From NCBI GenBank assembly GCA_019237095.1, contig JAFAHT010000313.1:1-32348 (forward strand): a stretch of 32,348 nt of DNA. The letters run 5' to 3'. The translations under genes and the position numbers were made by a program. Source of the DNA: Planctomycetaceae bacterium. GTDB taxonomy: Bacteria > Planctomycetota > Planctomycetia > Isosphaerales > Isosphaeraceae. Positions 25,868 through 32,348 of the stretch are shown piece after piece. The stretch's first letter is position 1. The number at the start of each line of letters is the position of its first letter. A model generated the notes under the pieces. It was not told the DNA's origin, made no database searches, and saw nothing but the letters and a program-made list of their open reading frames with translations.

Positions 25868-26177
25868 CTGCCGCGGCGACTTCGCTCGAACAGCGACTGT
25901 AACGGTTTACGGTGATTCGTTGGCTCTCTGGTCAGAAGGTCATCATGACGCTATTCTAGAGTACTGCGTTATCGGACGATTTGCGAGCACGCGGCGGCCC
26001 GGGCGCGCACCCGGCCGGTTGGACCGAGGGCGTGTCATTTTGGCGCGGGTTTCGACCGAGCGGTTGGTTTTGAGCCGGTCGGGCCGGCGCCGGCGGGTTT
26101 GACGAGAGTCAAGCCGTGCGTCAGATGTTCACAAACCGAACGCTCGGGGACCGGCGGTCCGGGATGGAATAAGCGGC
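25868..26177. other. Intergenic region between divergent genes
   Basis: 310 bases, strongly GC-rich in the middle (about 25990-26100), between the divergently transcribed dehydrogenase and the GH10-like gene. It should contain both promoters. I see no confident -35/-10 pair, operator palindrome or small frame with a ribosome site. Confidence 0.4.
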
Positions 26178-27668
26178 ATGGGGGTTCTCAAGTTTCTCTT
26201 GCCCTCGAACGACCTGGCCCGTCGGCTTCCAGGTTTCCGCAAGGCCTACATCACGGGCCTGGACAAAACTCCCGGACGATTGAGCGTCGAGTTTCGCAAC
26301 GAGCTGATGGCCTGCTTCCGCGAGACCAGCGAGAGCGGACGGTTGTTCGTTCCCTGGTCGATCGCCGGATATGGCACACCGATCGTCGGCACGGCCACCC
26401 TGGCCGAACGCTCGTCCCCGTACATGCTAGCCCTCGAGCTGGCACGGGGCAAGCTGAACGACGTGCGCAACCAGACGGCGGACTGGGTTCAGATGGGCCT
26501 GCGCGTCTCGCCAGAACTCTCGGAGGTCATGGCCCAGGCGCGCAAGGCATTCATTCAGGCAGCCATGTCCAGCGACAGTCCGGAAAGTTGCCTGACCGCG
26601 TCGCAGGCCAGCCTGGAAGCGTCAAGCCGCGCGGGAGACTTGCTCACCGAGGCCTACGTGTCGCAGATTCTCCAGAACCGGCTGGCCTCGGCTGGCAAGT
26701 TGACGACCCACCTGGGCTGCATGCTCACGAGCGAACCCGACAAGGTTCCAGCCGCGGCGCAGTGGCCATCGGCGTTCAATGCCGCTCAGGTCGGCGTCTC
26801 GTGGAAACAAGTCGCGCCGTCGGAAGGCAAGTACCGCTGGGAGTTGCTGGATGCCCAGCTTGCTTTCTGCCGGCGCAACCGGCTGGAGATCGAGGCCGGC
26901 CCGCTGATCGAATTTCGGCCCTCCGCCTTGCCCGACTGGATCTGGCTCTGGGAAAGAGACCAGGAAACCATCAGCGGTTTTGCCACCGATTTCGTGCGTC
27001 AGGTGGTAACGCGCTATCGGGGCAAGGTGCCGCTCTGGCACGTTGTTGCCCGGCCTGCCTCTCAGGAGATCCTGGGGCTGTCGGAGGAAGAGCAAATCCG
27101 GATCACGGCGCGGGCGGTCCAGGCGGCTCGCCAGGCGGACCCCTCGGCGCAGCTCAGCATCGGCATCGATCGGCCGTGGGCGGAATGGATGAGCTCCAGC
27201 CACTTCCAGCTCGGACCGCTTCACCTGTGCGATTACCTGCTTCGCTCCGACCTGGGAATCTCCAGCATCGGCATCGAGATCGCGCCGGGGTTCACCAACC
27301 CCGGCAGCCATCTCCGCGATCTCTTCGAGTTCTCCCGGCTGCTCGATCTTTATTCACTCTTGAACGTGCCCCTGCACCTGTTCATGGCAATACCCTCGGC
27401 AAGCGGTCCCGACGCGGCCGCCGACCCGACGATCCAGGTCGACGTCGCACAGTGGCCGGTACCGCCCGACGAGGTCACGCAGGCCGCCTGGGCGGCACGG
27501 TGGTTGGCGCTGGGGCTGGCCAAGCCGTTTGTTCGGTCGGTGACCTGGCATCACGCCGGCGACCTGCTGCCGCACGTCTATCCGCACGCCGGCCTGTTCC
27601 GGACCGACGGCAGCCCCAAGCCCATTTTCCCCTGGTTGCAATCGCTTCGCAAGGATGTCATCGCATGA
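26178..27668 (+). CDS. GH10-like (xylanase-fold) protein with degenerate catalytic sites
   Basis: 496 aa from ATG 26178. The first 170 residues have no recognised domain and no signal peptide. From about 195 the sequence follows a GH10 barrel: FNAAQVGVSWKQVAPSEGKY then RWELLDAQLAFC (200-230) parallels the strand with WxxxEPxxGxYxWxxxD, and SVTWHHAGDLLPHVYPHAGL followed by KPIFPWLQSL (454-490) parallels the C-terminal barrel end. Where GH10 has the acid/base Glu in a VVNE motif, this protein has HVVARPAS (288-295, Arg292); where it has the nucleophile in TELD, it has LFMAIPSAS (401-409). It is therefore probably not a working xylanase; carbohydrate binding or another role is possible. The assignment rests on motif pattern only. 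Confidence 0.6.
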   Translation: MGVLKFLLPSNDLARRLPGFRKAYITGLDKTPGRLSVEFRNELMACFRETSESGRLFVPWSIAGYGTPIVGTATLAERSSPYMLALELARGKLNDVRNQTADWVQMGLRVSPELSEVMAQARKAFIQAAMSSDSPESCLTASQASLEASSRAGDLLTEAYVSQILQNRLASAGKLTTHLGCMLTSEPDKVPAAAQWPSAFNAAQVGVSWKQVAPSEGKYRWELLDAQLAFCRRNRLEIEAGPLIEFRPSALPDWIWLWERDQETISGFATDFVRQVVTRYRGKVPLWHVVARPASQEILGLSEEEQIRITARAVQAARQADPSAQLSIGIDRPWAEWMSSSHFQLGPLHLCDYLLRSDLGISSIGIEIAPGFTNPGSHLRDLFEFSRLLDLYSLLNVPLHLFMAIPSASGPDAAADPTIQVDVAQWPVPPDEVTQAAWAARWLALGLAKPFVRSVTWHHAGDLLPHVYPHAGLFRTDGSPKPIFPWLQSLRKDVIA

Positions 27669-27744
27669 GGACGCGTTGCCATCGTCCGGGCCCATGGTTA
27701 TACTCGTTGGTTCGCAATCCTCAATGAGCTGGGCCCGATCTGTC

Positions 27745-29229
27745 ATGTTCGACGACATCCAACAACGGTTATCCTCGGCCTTCAGACGCTTCAGGGTCAG
27801 CGGCATTCTGACCGAAGCCAACATGAAGGAAGGTCTGCGCGAGGTCCGCACCGCGCTGCTCGAAGCCGACGTCAACTTCAAGGTCGTCCAGGAATTCATG
27901 GACCGGATCACCGCCAAGGCGGCGGGGACCAACCTCATCAAGGCGGTTCGGCCCGAGCAGCAGATCGTCAAGATCGTCCACGACGAGCTGGTCGACCTGA
28001 TGGGGCCGGTCGACCCCTCGATCCGCTTTGAAAAGTCCGGCACCACCGTTCTGATGCTGTGCGGGCTTCAGGGTTCGGGCAAGACCACGAGCTGCGGCAA
28101 GCTGGCACGGCTGCTGGCCAACCAGGGGCGGAAGCCAATGCTCGTCGCCGCCGACCTGCAACGTCCGGCGGCCGTCGAGCAGCTCAGGGTGATCGGTGGC
28201 CAGCTTGGCCTTCCCGTCTTCAGCGCGGACAATTCCAACCCGGTCAAGGTCTGCCAGGACGCGCTCGTCGAGGCCAACCGCCAGGGTTGCGACACGCTCA
28301 TTCTCGATACGGCCGGCCGGCTCCACGTTGACGACGAGCTGATGGGCGAGCTGGTGCAGATCGAGAAGAAGGTGAAGCCTCACCAGGTCTTCTTCGTCTG
28401 CGACGCCATGACCGGGCAAGATGCCGTGGCCTCGGCCGAGGCGTTCAACGCGGCGCTCGAGCTCGACGGCGTGATCCTGACGAAGCTTGACGGCGACGCT
28501 CGCGGCGGTGCCGCACTGTCGGTCCGCAAGGTGACCGGGGTTCCCGTCAAGTTCGTGGGCAGGGGAGAGAAGCTTGACAAGCTCGAGGCATTCGAGCCCG
28601 ATCGGCTGGTCAGCCAGATGCTGGGCATGGGCGACATCATTGACCTGGTCCGGACCGCCCAGGAGACCGTTGATGAGGACGAGGCCCGCCGCCAGCAGGA
28701 GCGGCTGTCCAAGGGGAAGTTCGACCTCAACGACTTCCGCCAGCAGATCGTCCAGATGAAGAAGATGGGGTCGGTCGGGGACCTGATGAGCAAGATCCCC
28801 GGGCTGAACCAGATGTCCTCGGATCTGGGCAGCATCGACGCCGACAGCGAGATCGAGCGAATCCAGGGCATCATCGACAGCATGACCCAGCTCGAGCGCA
28901 GCCGTCCGGACCTGATCGACATGTCGCGGCGGCGGCGGATCGCCGCTGGCGCCGGCGTCGATCCCTCCGATGTCTCCGGGCTGGTCAAGCAATTTGATGC
29001 CATGGCGGCCTTCGTGCGGTCGATGGCGCAGATGAGCATGCTCGACAAAATCCGGGCCCTCACCGGTCTGGGACGAGTCGCGGCCAACAACCCCGGAGCG
29101 CGACTTTTCGCTCCCAAGGTCGGCACCGGCAAGCGGCTCTCGGCCAAGGAACGTGATAAGCTGCGAAAGCAGCGAGAAAAAGACGAACGCCGGCGTCGCC
29201 GCGAGGAGCGAGATCGGCCTACCACCTAG
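27745..29229 (+). CDS. ffh: Signal recognition particle protein Ffh (SRP54)
   Basis: 494 aa from the ATG that gives the canonical MFDDIQQRLSSAFRRF start; the frame is open further upstream but that part is not family-like. This is the GTPase that with 4.5S RNA targets nascent membrane proteins to FtsY and SecYEG. NG domain: P-loop GLQGSGKTT (107-115), DLQRPAA (138-144), DTAGRLH (188-194), TKLDGDARGG (246-255). M domain: KGKFDLNDFRQQIVQM (323-338), then RRRRIAAGAGVDPSDV (395-410), the SRP-RNA binding part. The tail is unusually basic (KKQRE/RRRRR-type, 465-491). The gene begins the ffh-rpsP-trmD-rplS block. Confidence 0.96.
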   Translation: MFDDIQQRLSSAFRRFRVSGILTEANMKEGLREVRTALLEADVNFKVVQEFMDRITAKAAGTNLIKAVRPEQQIVKIVHDELVDLMGPVDPSIRFEKSGTTVLMLCGLQGSGKTTSCGKLARLLANQGRKPMLVAADLQRPAAVEQLRVIGGQLGLPVFSADNSNPVKVCQDALVEANRQGCDTLILDTAGRLHVDDELMGELVQIEKKVKPHQVFFVCDAMTGQDAVASAEAFNAALELDGVILTKLDGDARGGAALSVRKVTGVPVKFVGRGEKLDKLEAFEPDRLVSQMLGMGDIIDLVRTAQETVDEDEARRQQERLSKGKFDLNDFRQQIVQMKKMGSVGDLMSKIPGLNQMSSDLGSIDADSEIERIQGIIDSMTQLERSRPDLIDMSRRRRIAAGAGVDPSDVSGLVKQFDAMAAFVRSMAQMSMLDKIRALTGLGRVAANNPGARLFAPKVGTGKRLSAKERDKLRKQREKDERRRRREERDRPTT

Positions 29230-29488
29230 CGACGCGGCCAGCCGGCCTGGGCATGATCCGGCCTGGGCCGGCTCGGGCCTGGCCCGATTGCCGATCGGCC
29301 GGCGCACCAATTCGCGCTGGTGGACAGCAACGACGAATTCAGGAGACAGTCCCACCCGGTCCGGCATCGGAAGGACTCGACGCCGGAGTTCGAGGTACCT
29401 GGACTGCATTTTTATTCCCATAGGGGCCCGCCGCCCTGGCCCGGGCCAATGGTTCCCCGTGAGATGAGATGATGAGAGGAGAACGCGA

Positions 29489-29836
29489 GTGGTTCGATTA
29501 CGGATGAAATCCCTGGGACGCCGGCATCGGCCGTTCTTTCGGATCTGCGCGATGGACTCCCGGACTCCCCGGGATGGTCGATCGATCGAGGAGCTCGGGC
29601 ACTATGACCCCGTGAGCTCCAACGCCGAAACTCAAACGGTTCTGAACGTGGACCGGATTCGCTACTGGCTCGGTGTCGGCGCGCAGCCTTCCCAGAAGGT
29701 CCAGGCCCTGCTCAAGAAGCACGGGGTGAAAAAACCGGCGCCGGGCGAGCCCTGGCAATTGCCCAAGCCGGCGGCCGCGCCAGTGCCCGAGGCGGCCGCG
29801 CCGGTGCCCGAGGCGGCCGCGCCACAGCCCTCTTGA
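29489..29836 (+). CDS. rpsP: 30S ribosomal protein bS16 with Ala-Pro tail
   Basis: 115 aa from GTG 29489, preceded by GAGGAGAA. The first 80 residues are standard bS16: [37 protein letters not shown], then [16 protein letters not shown]. It binds 16S rRNA and aids 30S assembly. The C-terminus is extended by about 30 residues with two PVPEAAA units, encoded by near-identical 21-base repeats at about 29780-29820. The spacing to trmD is 16 bases. The 259 bases before it hold GGCC/GGGC-rich runs and no gene. Confidence 0.95.
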   Translation: MVRLRMKSLGRRHRPFFRICAMDSRTPRDGRSIEELGHYDPVSSNAETQTVLNVDRIRYWLGVGAQPSQKVQALLKKHGVKKPAPGEPWQLPKPAAAPVPEAAAPVPEAAAPQPS

Positions 29837-29852
29837 GCGGAAGTGGACCACC

Positions 29853-30551
29853 ATGTCCCTGCCGTCGCTCCGCATCGATGTGCTGACTCTTTTTCCAGCC
29901 CTCTTCGACGGTTTCCTGAGTCAGAGTATCGTCCGGCGCGCGATCGACAAGAACCTGGTGGCCATCGAGCGGTGGGACCTGCGTGACTGGGCTCCAGGCA
30001 AACACAAGCAAGTGGACGACCGGCCGTTTGGGGGAGGGCCGGGCATGGTCCTCATGGCTCCCCCGGTCGTGGCCGCGGCCGAGGCCGTGCGAGCCCGGGT
30101 CGAACCCCCTGGCACCCTGGTTGTCCTCTCTCCGCAAGGGCCCAGACTTGACCAGCGCCGGGTTGTCGATCTGGCCGCTCAGCCGCGCCTGATCCTGCTC
30201 TGCGGCCGGTACGAGGGATTCGACGAGCGGATCATCGAGATCCTCGAGCCAGAGCTGCTCTCGATCGGCGACTTCGTCCTCTCCGGGGGGGAAGTCGCGG
30301 CCATGGTCGTAATCGACGCCGTTGTCCGGTTGGTGCCCGGCGTCCTGGGAGATTCTCAAAGCGCCGTCGATGAATCGTTCGGGCCCGAGGGCGGCCTCGA
30401 ATATCCGCAATACACGCGTCCCCGGGTGTTCCGGGGCAGGGAGGTGCCCGATGTGCTTACAAGCGGCGACCATGCCGCCATCGCCCGCTGGCGCAGGCAA
30501 CAGCGGCGATCCTTGCCCTCCCGAAACCCCGGTCTGACCGAACCATCTTGA
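29853..30551 (+). CDS. trmD: tRNA (guanine-37-N1)-methyltransferase
   Basis: 232 aa from ATG 29853. TrmD uses SAM to make m1G37 next to the anticodon, preventing +1 frameshifting. Visible motifs: [20 protein letters not shown] at the N-terminus, [12 protein letters not shown] (55-66), and the trefoil-knot SAM site formed by [10 protein letters not shown] (93-102), [11 protein letters not shown] (117-127) and [11 protein letters not shown] (136-146). The C-terminal domain includes EYPQYTRP. It is 16 bases after rpsP and 55 bases before the chosen rplS start. In most bacteria rimM stands between rpsP and trmD; here it does not. Confidence 0.96.
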   Translation: MSLPSLRIDVLTLFPALFDGFLSQSIVRRAIDKNLVAIERWDLRDWAPGKHKQVDDRPFGGGPGMVLMAPPVVAAAEAVRARVEPPGTLVVLSPQGPRLDQRRVVDLAAQPRLILLCGRYEGFDERIIEILEPELLSIGDFVLSGGEVAAMVVIDAVVRLVPGVLGDSQSAVDESFGPEGGLEYPQYTRPRVFRGREVPDVLTSGDHAAIARWRRQQRRSLPSRNPGLTEPS

Positions 30552-30606
30552 TCTGATGTCCTCGAACGTCGCCGCAAAGCCGACGGTCCCAGGAAAGGAA
30601 AGAACA

Positions 30607-31068
30607 ATGCAGAATCGCTTGTTGAGCGTGGTCGAAGAAAGCAGCATGAAACCGTCGGTGCCGAAGTTCGACATCGGTGATACGGTCGATGTCCACGTGC
30701 GCATCCTCGAAGGCGACAAGGAACGGATCCAGATTTACAATGGTGTCGTGATCGCCCGCTCGGGCAGTGGAACCCGCGAGATGTTCGTGGTCCGCCGGAT
30801 CGTCCAGGGCGAGGGCGTGGAGCGGAAATTCCCGATTCACTCGCCGCGGATCGCCGACATTGTGGTCAAGCGCTCGGGCAAGGTCCGCCGGGCCAAGCTC
30901 TACTACCTCCGCGAGCGGTCGGGCAAGTCGGTCCGCCTCAAGGAGCGGTTCACCACGAGCGTCGCCGCCACCGAGGCCAAGGCGGCCGCCAAGGCCGAGC
31001 GGAAAGCAGCCAAGGCAGCCACCAAGAAAGCCAAGGCCGAGGCTACCGCCGCGGCCAAAGCCGAATGA
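30607..31068 (+). CDS. rplS: 50S ribosomal protein bL19 with Lys/Ala-rich tail
   Basis: 153 aa from ATG 30607, chosen because AGGAAAGGAAAG lies directly upstream; a frame from 30556 is longer but lacks support. The core is bL19: FDIGDTVDVHVRILEGDKER then IQIYNGVVIARSGSG, REMFVVRRIVQGEGVERKFP, and RRAKLYYLRERSGKSVRLKE. It lies at the 30S-50S interface. The last 35 or so residues are a low-complexity Ala/Lys/Glu helix-like extension not found in short bL19 proteins, parallel to the tail seen on bS16 nearby. Confidence 0.95.
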   Translation: MQNRLLSVVEESSMKPSVPKFDIGDTVDVHVRILEGDKERIQIYNGVVIARSGSGTREMFVVRRIVQGEGVERKFPIHSPRIADIVVKRSGKVRRAKLYYLRERSGKSVRLKERFTTSVAATEAKAAAKAERKAAKAATKKAKAEATAAAKAE

Positions 31069-31099
31069 TGACCCGGTCTCCGCTCCCCTGCGGGTATTG

Positions 31100-31168
31100 A
31101 CAAGCCTGAAGCGCCAGCGAAGGCCTTTACAAATCGCGGAATGACCTTCGCTGGCGCTTCAGGCTTGT
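31100..31168. repeat. Perfect 24-bp inverted repeat after rplS
   Basis: Bases 31100-31123 are the exact reverse complement of 31145-31168, with a 21-base loop. The arm (ACAAGCCTGAAGCGCCAGCG plus AAGG) is of a kind I recall as a dispersed palindrome in planctomycete intergenic DNA. It lies 31 bases after the rplS stop and can act as transcription terminator or mRNA-stabilising 3' end of the ribosomal operon. No T-run follows. Confidence 0.75.
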
Positions 31169-31268
31169 GAATCAATCACCTGCCAATCGGTGGTTCACCC
31201 GGCGCGCAGGATCGATGAACTGCAAGGTCGCGAGGAAGGACGCTTTGACCCCCGGAGCCAGTCCGCTC

Positions 31269-31850
31269 ATGGATGCCGAAATCATCATCGTGTCAGGTTT
31301 GCCCCGATCCGGCACGTCGCTGATGATGCAGATGCTGGCCAGCGGCGGGCTGAAGACTGTCACCGACAACGTCCGCACCGCCGATACCGACAACCCTCGA
31401 GGCTATTACGAGCTCGAGAAGGTCAAGAAGATCAAGGATGACGCGTCCTGGTTGCCCGAGACACGGGGCAAGGCCTTCAAGATGGTCTCCCAGCTTCTCT
31501 TCGACCTGCCTCCGAACGAGCGCTACCGGATCATCTTCATGGAGCGCGACCTCGACGAGATGCTCGTCTCGCAGGAAGCGATGCTCCAGCGGCGAGCACG
31601 CGCGGCGGGCCCGCGCGAGGAGATCAAGCGAGCATTCGAGAAACACCTCAAGCGGCTGCGCGACTGGCTGGCCGAGCAACCGAACATGGAAGTCCTCTAC
31701 GTCAAGTACTCCGACCTCATCAAGGGGCCCGAGGAACAGTCGCGGCGCGTCAGCGAGTTCCTGAGCGGCAAGGCCGAGCCGAAGGCGATGGCAGCCGCGG
31801 TGGATCCCGCGCTGTACAGAAACCGCAAGCCCGGGGACGGCCGGTCTTGA
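31269..31850 (+). CDS. Sulfotransferase-family protein
   Basis: 193 aa from ATG 31269, where the conserved part begins; in-frame starts at 31167 and 31215 would add residues without resemblance, the first of them inside the inverted repeat. The N-terminal IIIVSGLPRSGTSLMMQML is the PAPS 5'-phosphosulfate-binding loop of sulfotransferases (residues 4-22). YRIIFMERDLDEMLVSQEAML resembles the 3'-phosphate-binding strand-helix, and VLYVKYSDLIKGPEEQSRRV the later family motif. It is short for the family (usually 250-300 aa) but looks complete. The acceptor cannot be predicted. Confidence 0.75.
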   Translation: MDAEIIIVSGLPRSGTSLMMQMLASGGLKTVTDNVRTADTDNPRGYYELEKVKKIKDDASWLPETRGKAFKMVSQLLFDLPPNERYRIIFMERDLDEMLVSQEAMLQRRARAAGPREEIKRAFEKHLKRLRDWLAEQPNMEVLYVKYSDLIKGPEEQSRRVSEFLSGKAEPKAMAAAVDPALYRNRKPGDGRS

Positions 31851-32076
31851 GCGGCCGACTCTCTCCGTCGCTTTCATCCGCCTGAAATGCCCGGCGGGCG
31901 ACGCTCAGAGAGGGTGCGTCTCAAATGACTGCGTGCAAGCTGCGAACGCAACCCCAAAATTCGTCGGCGTTTTAGCCTTCTGTCGGGTCGTTGAGAAAAC
32001 AAGGGGTATCGCCATCCCGGGCCGATTCAGGGGCGGAGGCCAGTGTGCGTGATCCTGGGCAGAGGACGCATTCCGG
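31851..32076. other. Intergenic stretch without a recognised gene
   Basis: No conserved frame is visible on either strand. The segment around 31912-31990 (GAGGGTGCGTCTCAAATGAC onward) is lower in GC than its surroundings and may be a remnant of inserted DNA, but no matching inverted terminal repeat was found within the window. Confidence 0.35.
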
Positions 32077-32310
32077 TTGCGATGTCCGGAATCGCCGTGG
32101 GATGGCTCCGCGCCCCGGCGCGGCGAGCTGGCGAGCACGGTCTTCTTGAAACCTCAGGCGGAGTACTCATCGCCACTGGTTCACTACGTGAATCCGATCG
32201 CGAATCGGAACTCCACAGGATTCCAGCTCGCTGAGCGCGGTTGCGATCCCACGATCGGTCAGGTTGTGACGTGGGTCATTGTCGAAGCGGATGACGAGAA
32301 CCCCGAATGA
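32077..32310 (+). CDS. Hypothetical small protein (weak candidate)
   Basis: A 77-codon frame from TTG 32077; the real start is uncertain. The C-terminal half (LVHYVNPIANRNSTGFQLAE, then GQVVTWVIVEADDENPE) has coding-like codon choice, and its TGA overlaps an ATG at 32307 (ATGA), a normal coupling arrangement. I do not recognise the family, and there is no clear ribosome site. Confidence 0.25.
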   Translation: MRCPESPWDGSAPRRGELASTVFLKPQAEYSSPLVHYVNPIANRNSTGFQLAERGCDPTIGQVVTWVIVEADDENPE

Positions 32311-32348
32311 CGACCACCGACAGCCATGATCAGGTCATGCAGGTCTTC
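32307..32348 (+). CDS. Start of an open frame running off the right edge
   Basis: ATG 32307 overlaps the preceding frame's stop and opens 14 codons (MTTTDSHDQVMQVF) to the end of the window. Nothing more than this coupling supports it as a gene. Confidence 0.25.
   Translation, partial: MTTTDSHDQVMQVF

Noticed and set aside
26099-27727. 542-codon plus-strand frame overlapping the GH10-like gene
   Set aside because: Arg/Gly/Ala-rich composition without motifs; the other frame gives a coherent barrel-like protein.
27769-29421. 550-codon minus-strand frame opposite ffh
   Set aside because: Complete overlap with ffh, whose motifs are unmistakable; the His/Leu/Val-rich translation is a typical antisense shadow.
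31905-32138. 77-codon minus-strand frame near the right edge
   Set aside because: No motif, no ribosome site, and composition that changes along its length; treated as non-coding.

Overview
The window looks like a chromosomal segment of a high-GC planctomycete, most likely from the Isosphaeraceae/Gemmataceae side of the phylum. This is an inference from three things: GC-rich coding sequence with many GTG/TTG starts, very large multidomain lipid synthases, and several proteins and intergenic palindromes of types I associate with planctomycetes. No rRNA or tRNA gene was recognised that could place it more firmly.

Region 1 (1-15683, all minus strand) is one tightly packed operon, read right to left. 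It encodes a PfaD-type enoyl reductase, a PfaA-type synthase (KS-AT-ACP-ACP-KR-DH), a PfaC-type synthase (KS-CLF-DH-DH), OleA, and the first 225 codons of OleB, which runs off the left edge. The three Pfa proteins form an iterative polyunsaturated fatty acid (PUFA) synthase. OleA and OleB belong to head-to-head olefin synthesis: OleA joins two acyl thioesters and OleB decarboxylates the beta-lactone made later in the pathway. The layout predicts a dedicated factory for a long polyene hydrocarbon, similar in principle to the C31:9 polyene (hentriacontanonaene) of Shewanella. OleC and OleD would be expected just past the left edge. The PfaC-type protein has no acyltransferase or AGPAT release domain and no PfaB is present, which fits direct hand-over of the chain to OleA.

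Region 2 (15753-16530) holds debris: an antitoxin gene followed by a VapC toxin gene that has lost its middle, and a short recombinase-like fragment. Region 3 (16617-19781, plus strand) holds NADP isocitrate dehydrogenase (icd) directly followed by its regulator, isocitrate dehydrogenase kinase/phosphatase (aceK), with a small hairpin repeat between them. Region 4 (19782-21112) is about 1.3 kb without a convincing gene. It contains two copies of a roughly 240-bp hairpin-bearing repeat and a second short direct repeat.

Region 5 (21113-22926, minus strand) has a ParDE-type toxin-antitoxin pair, an orphan antitoxin-like small gene and a SAM-dependent methyltransferase. Region 6 (23129-25828) has iscS and an A-type Fe-S carrier gene on the plus strand, converging through a hairpin terminator on a D-2-hydroxyacid dehydrogenase gene. 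Region 7 (26178-31850, plus strand) has a GH10-like protein that appears to have lost its catalytic acids. It is followed by the translation/secretion block ffh-rpsP-trmD-rplS, with rimM missing from its usual place, and a small sulfotransferase-like gene. The last 500 bases hold only weak coding candidates.
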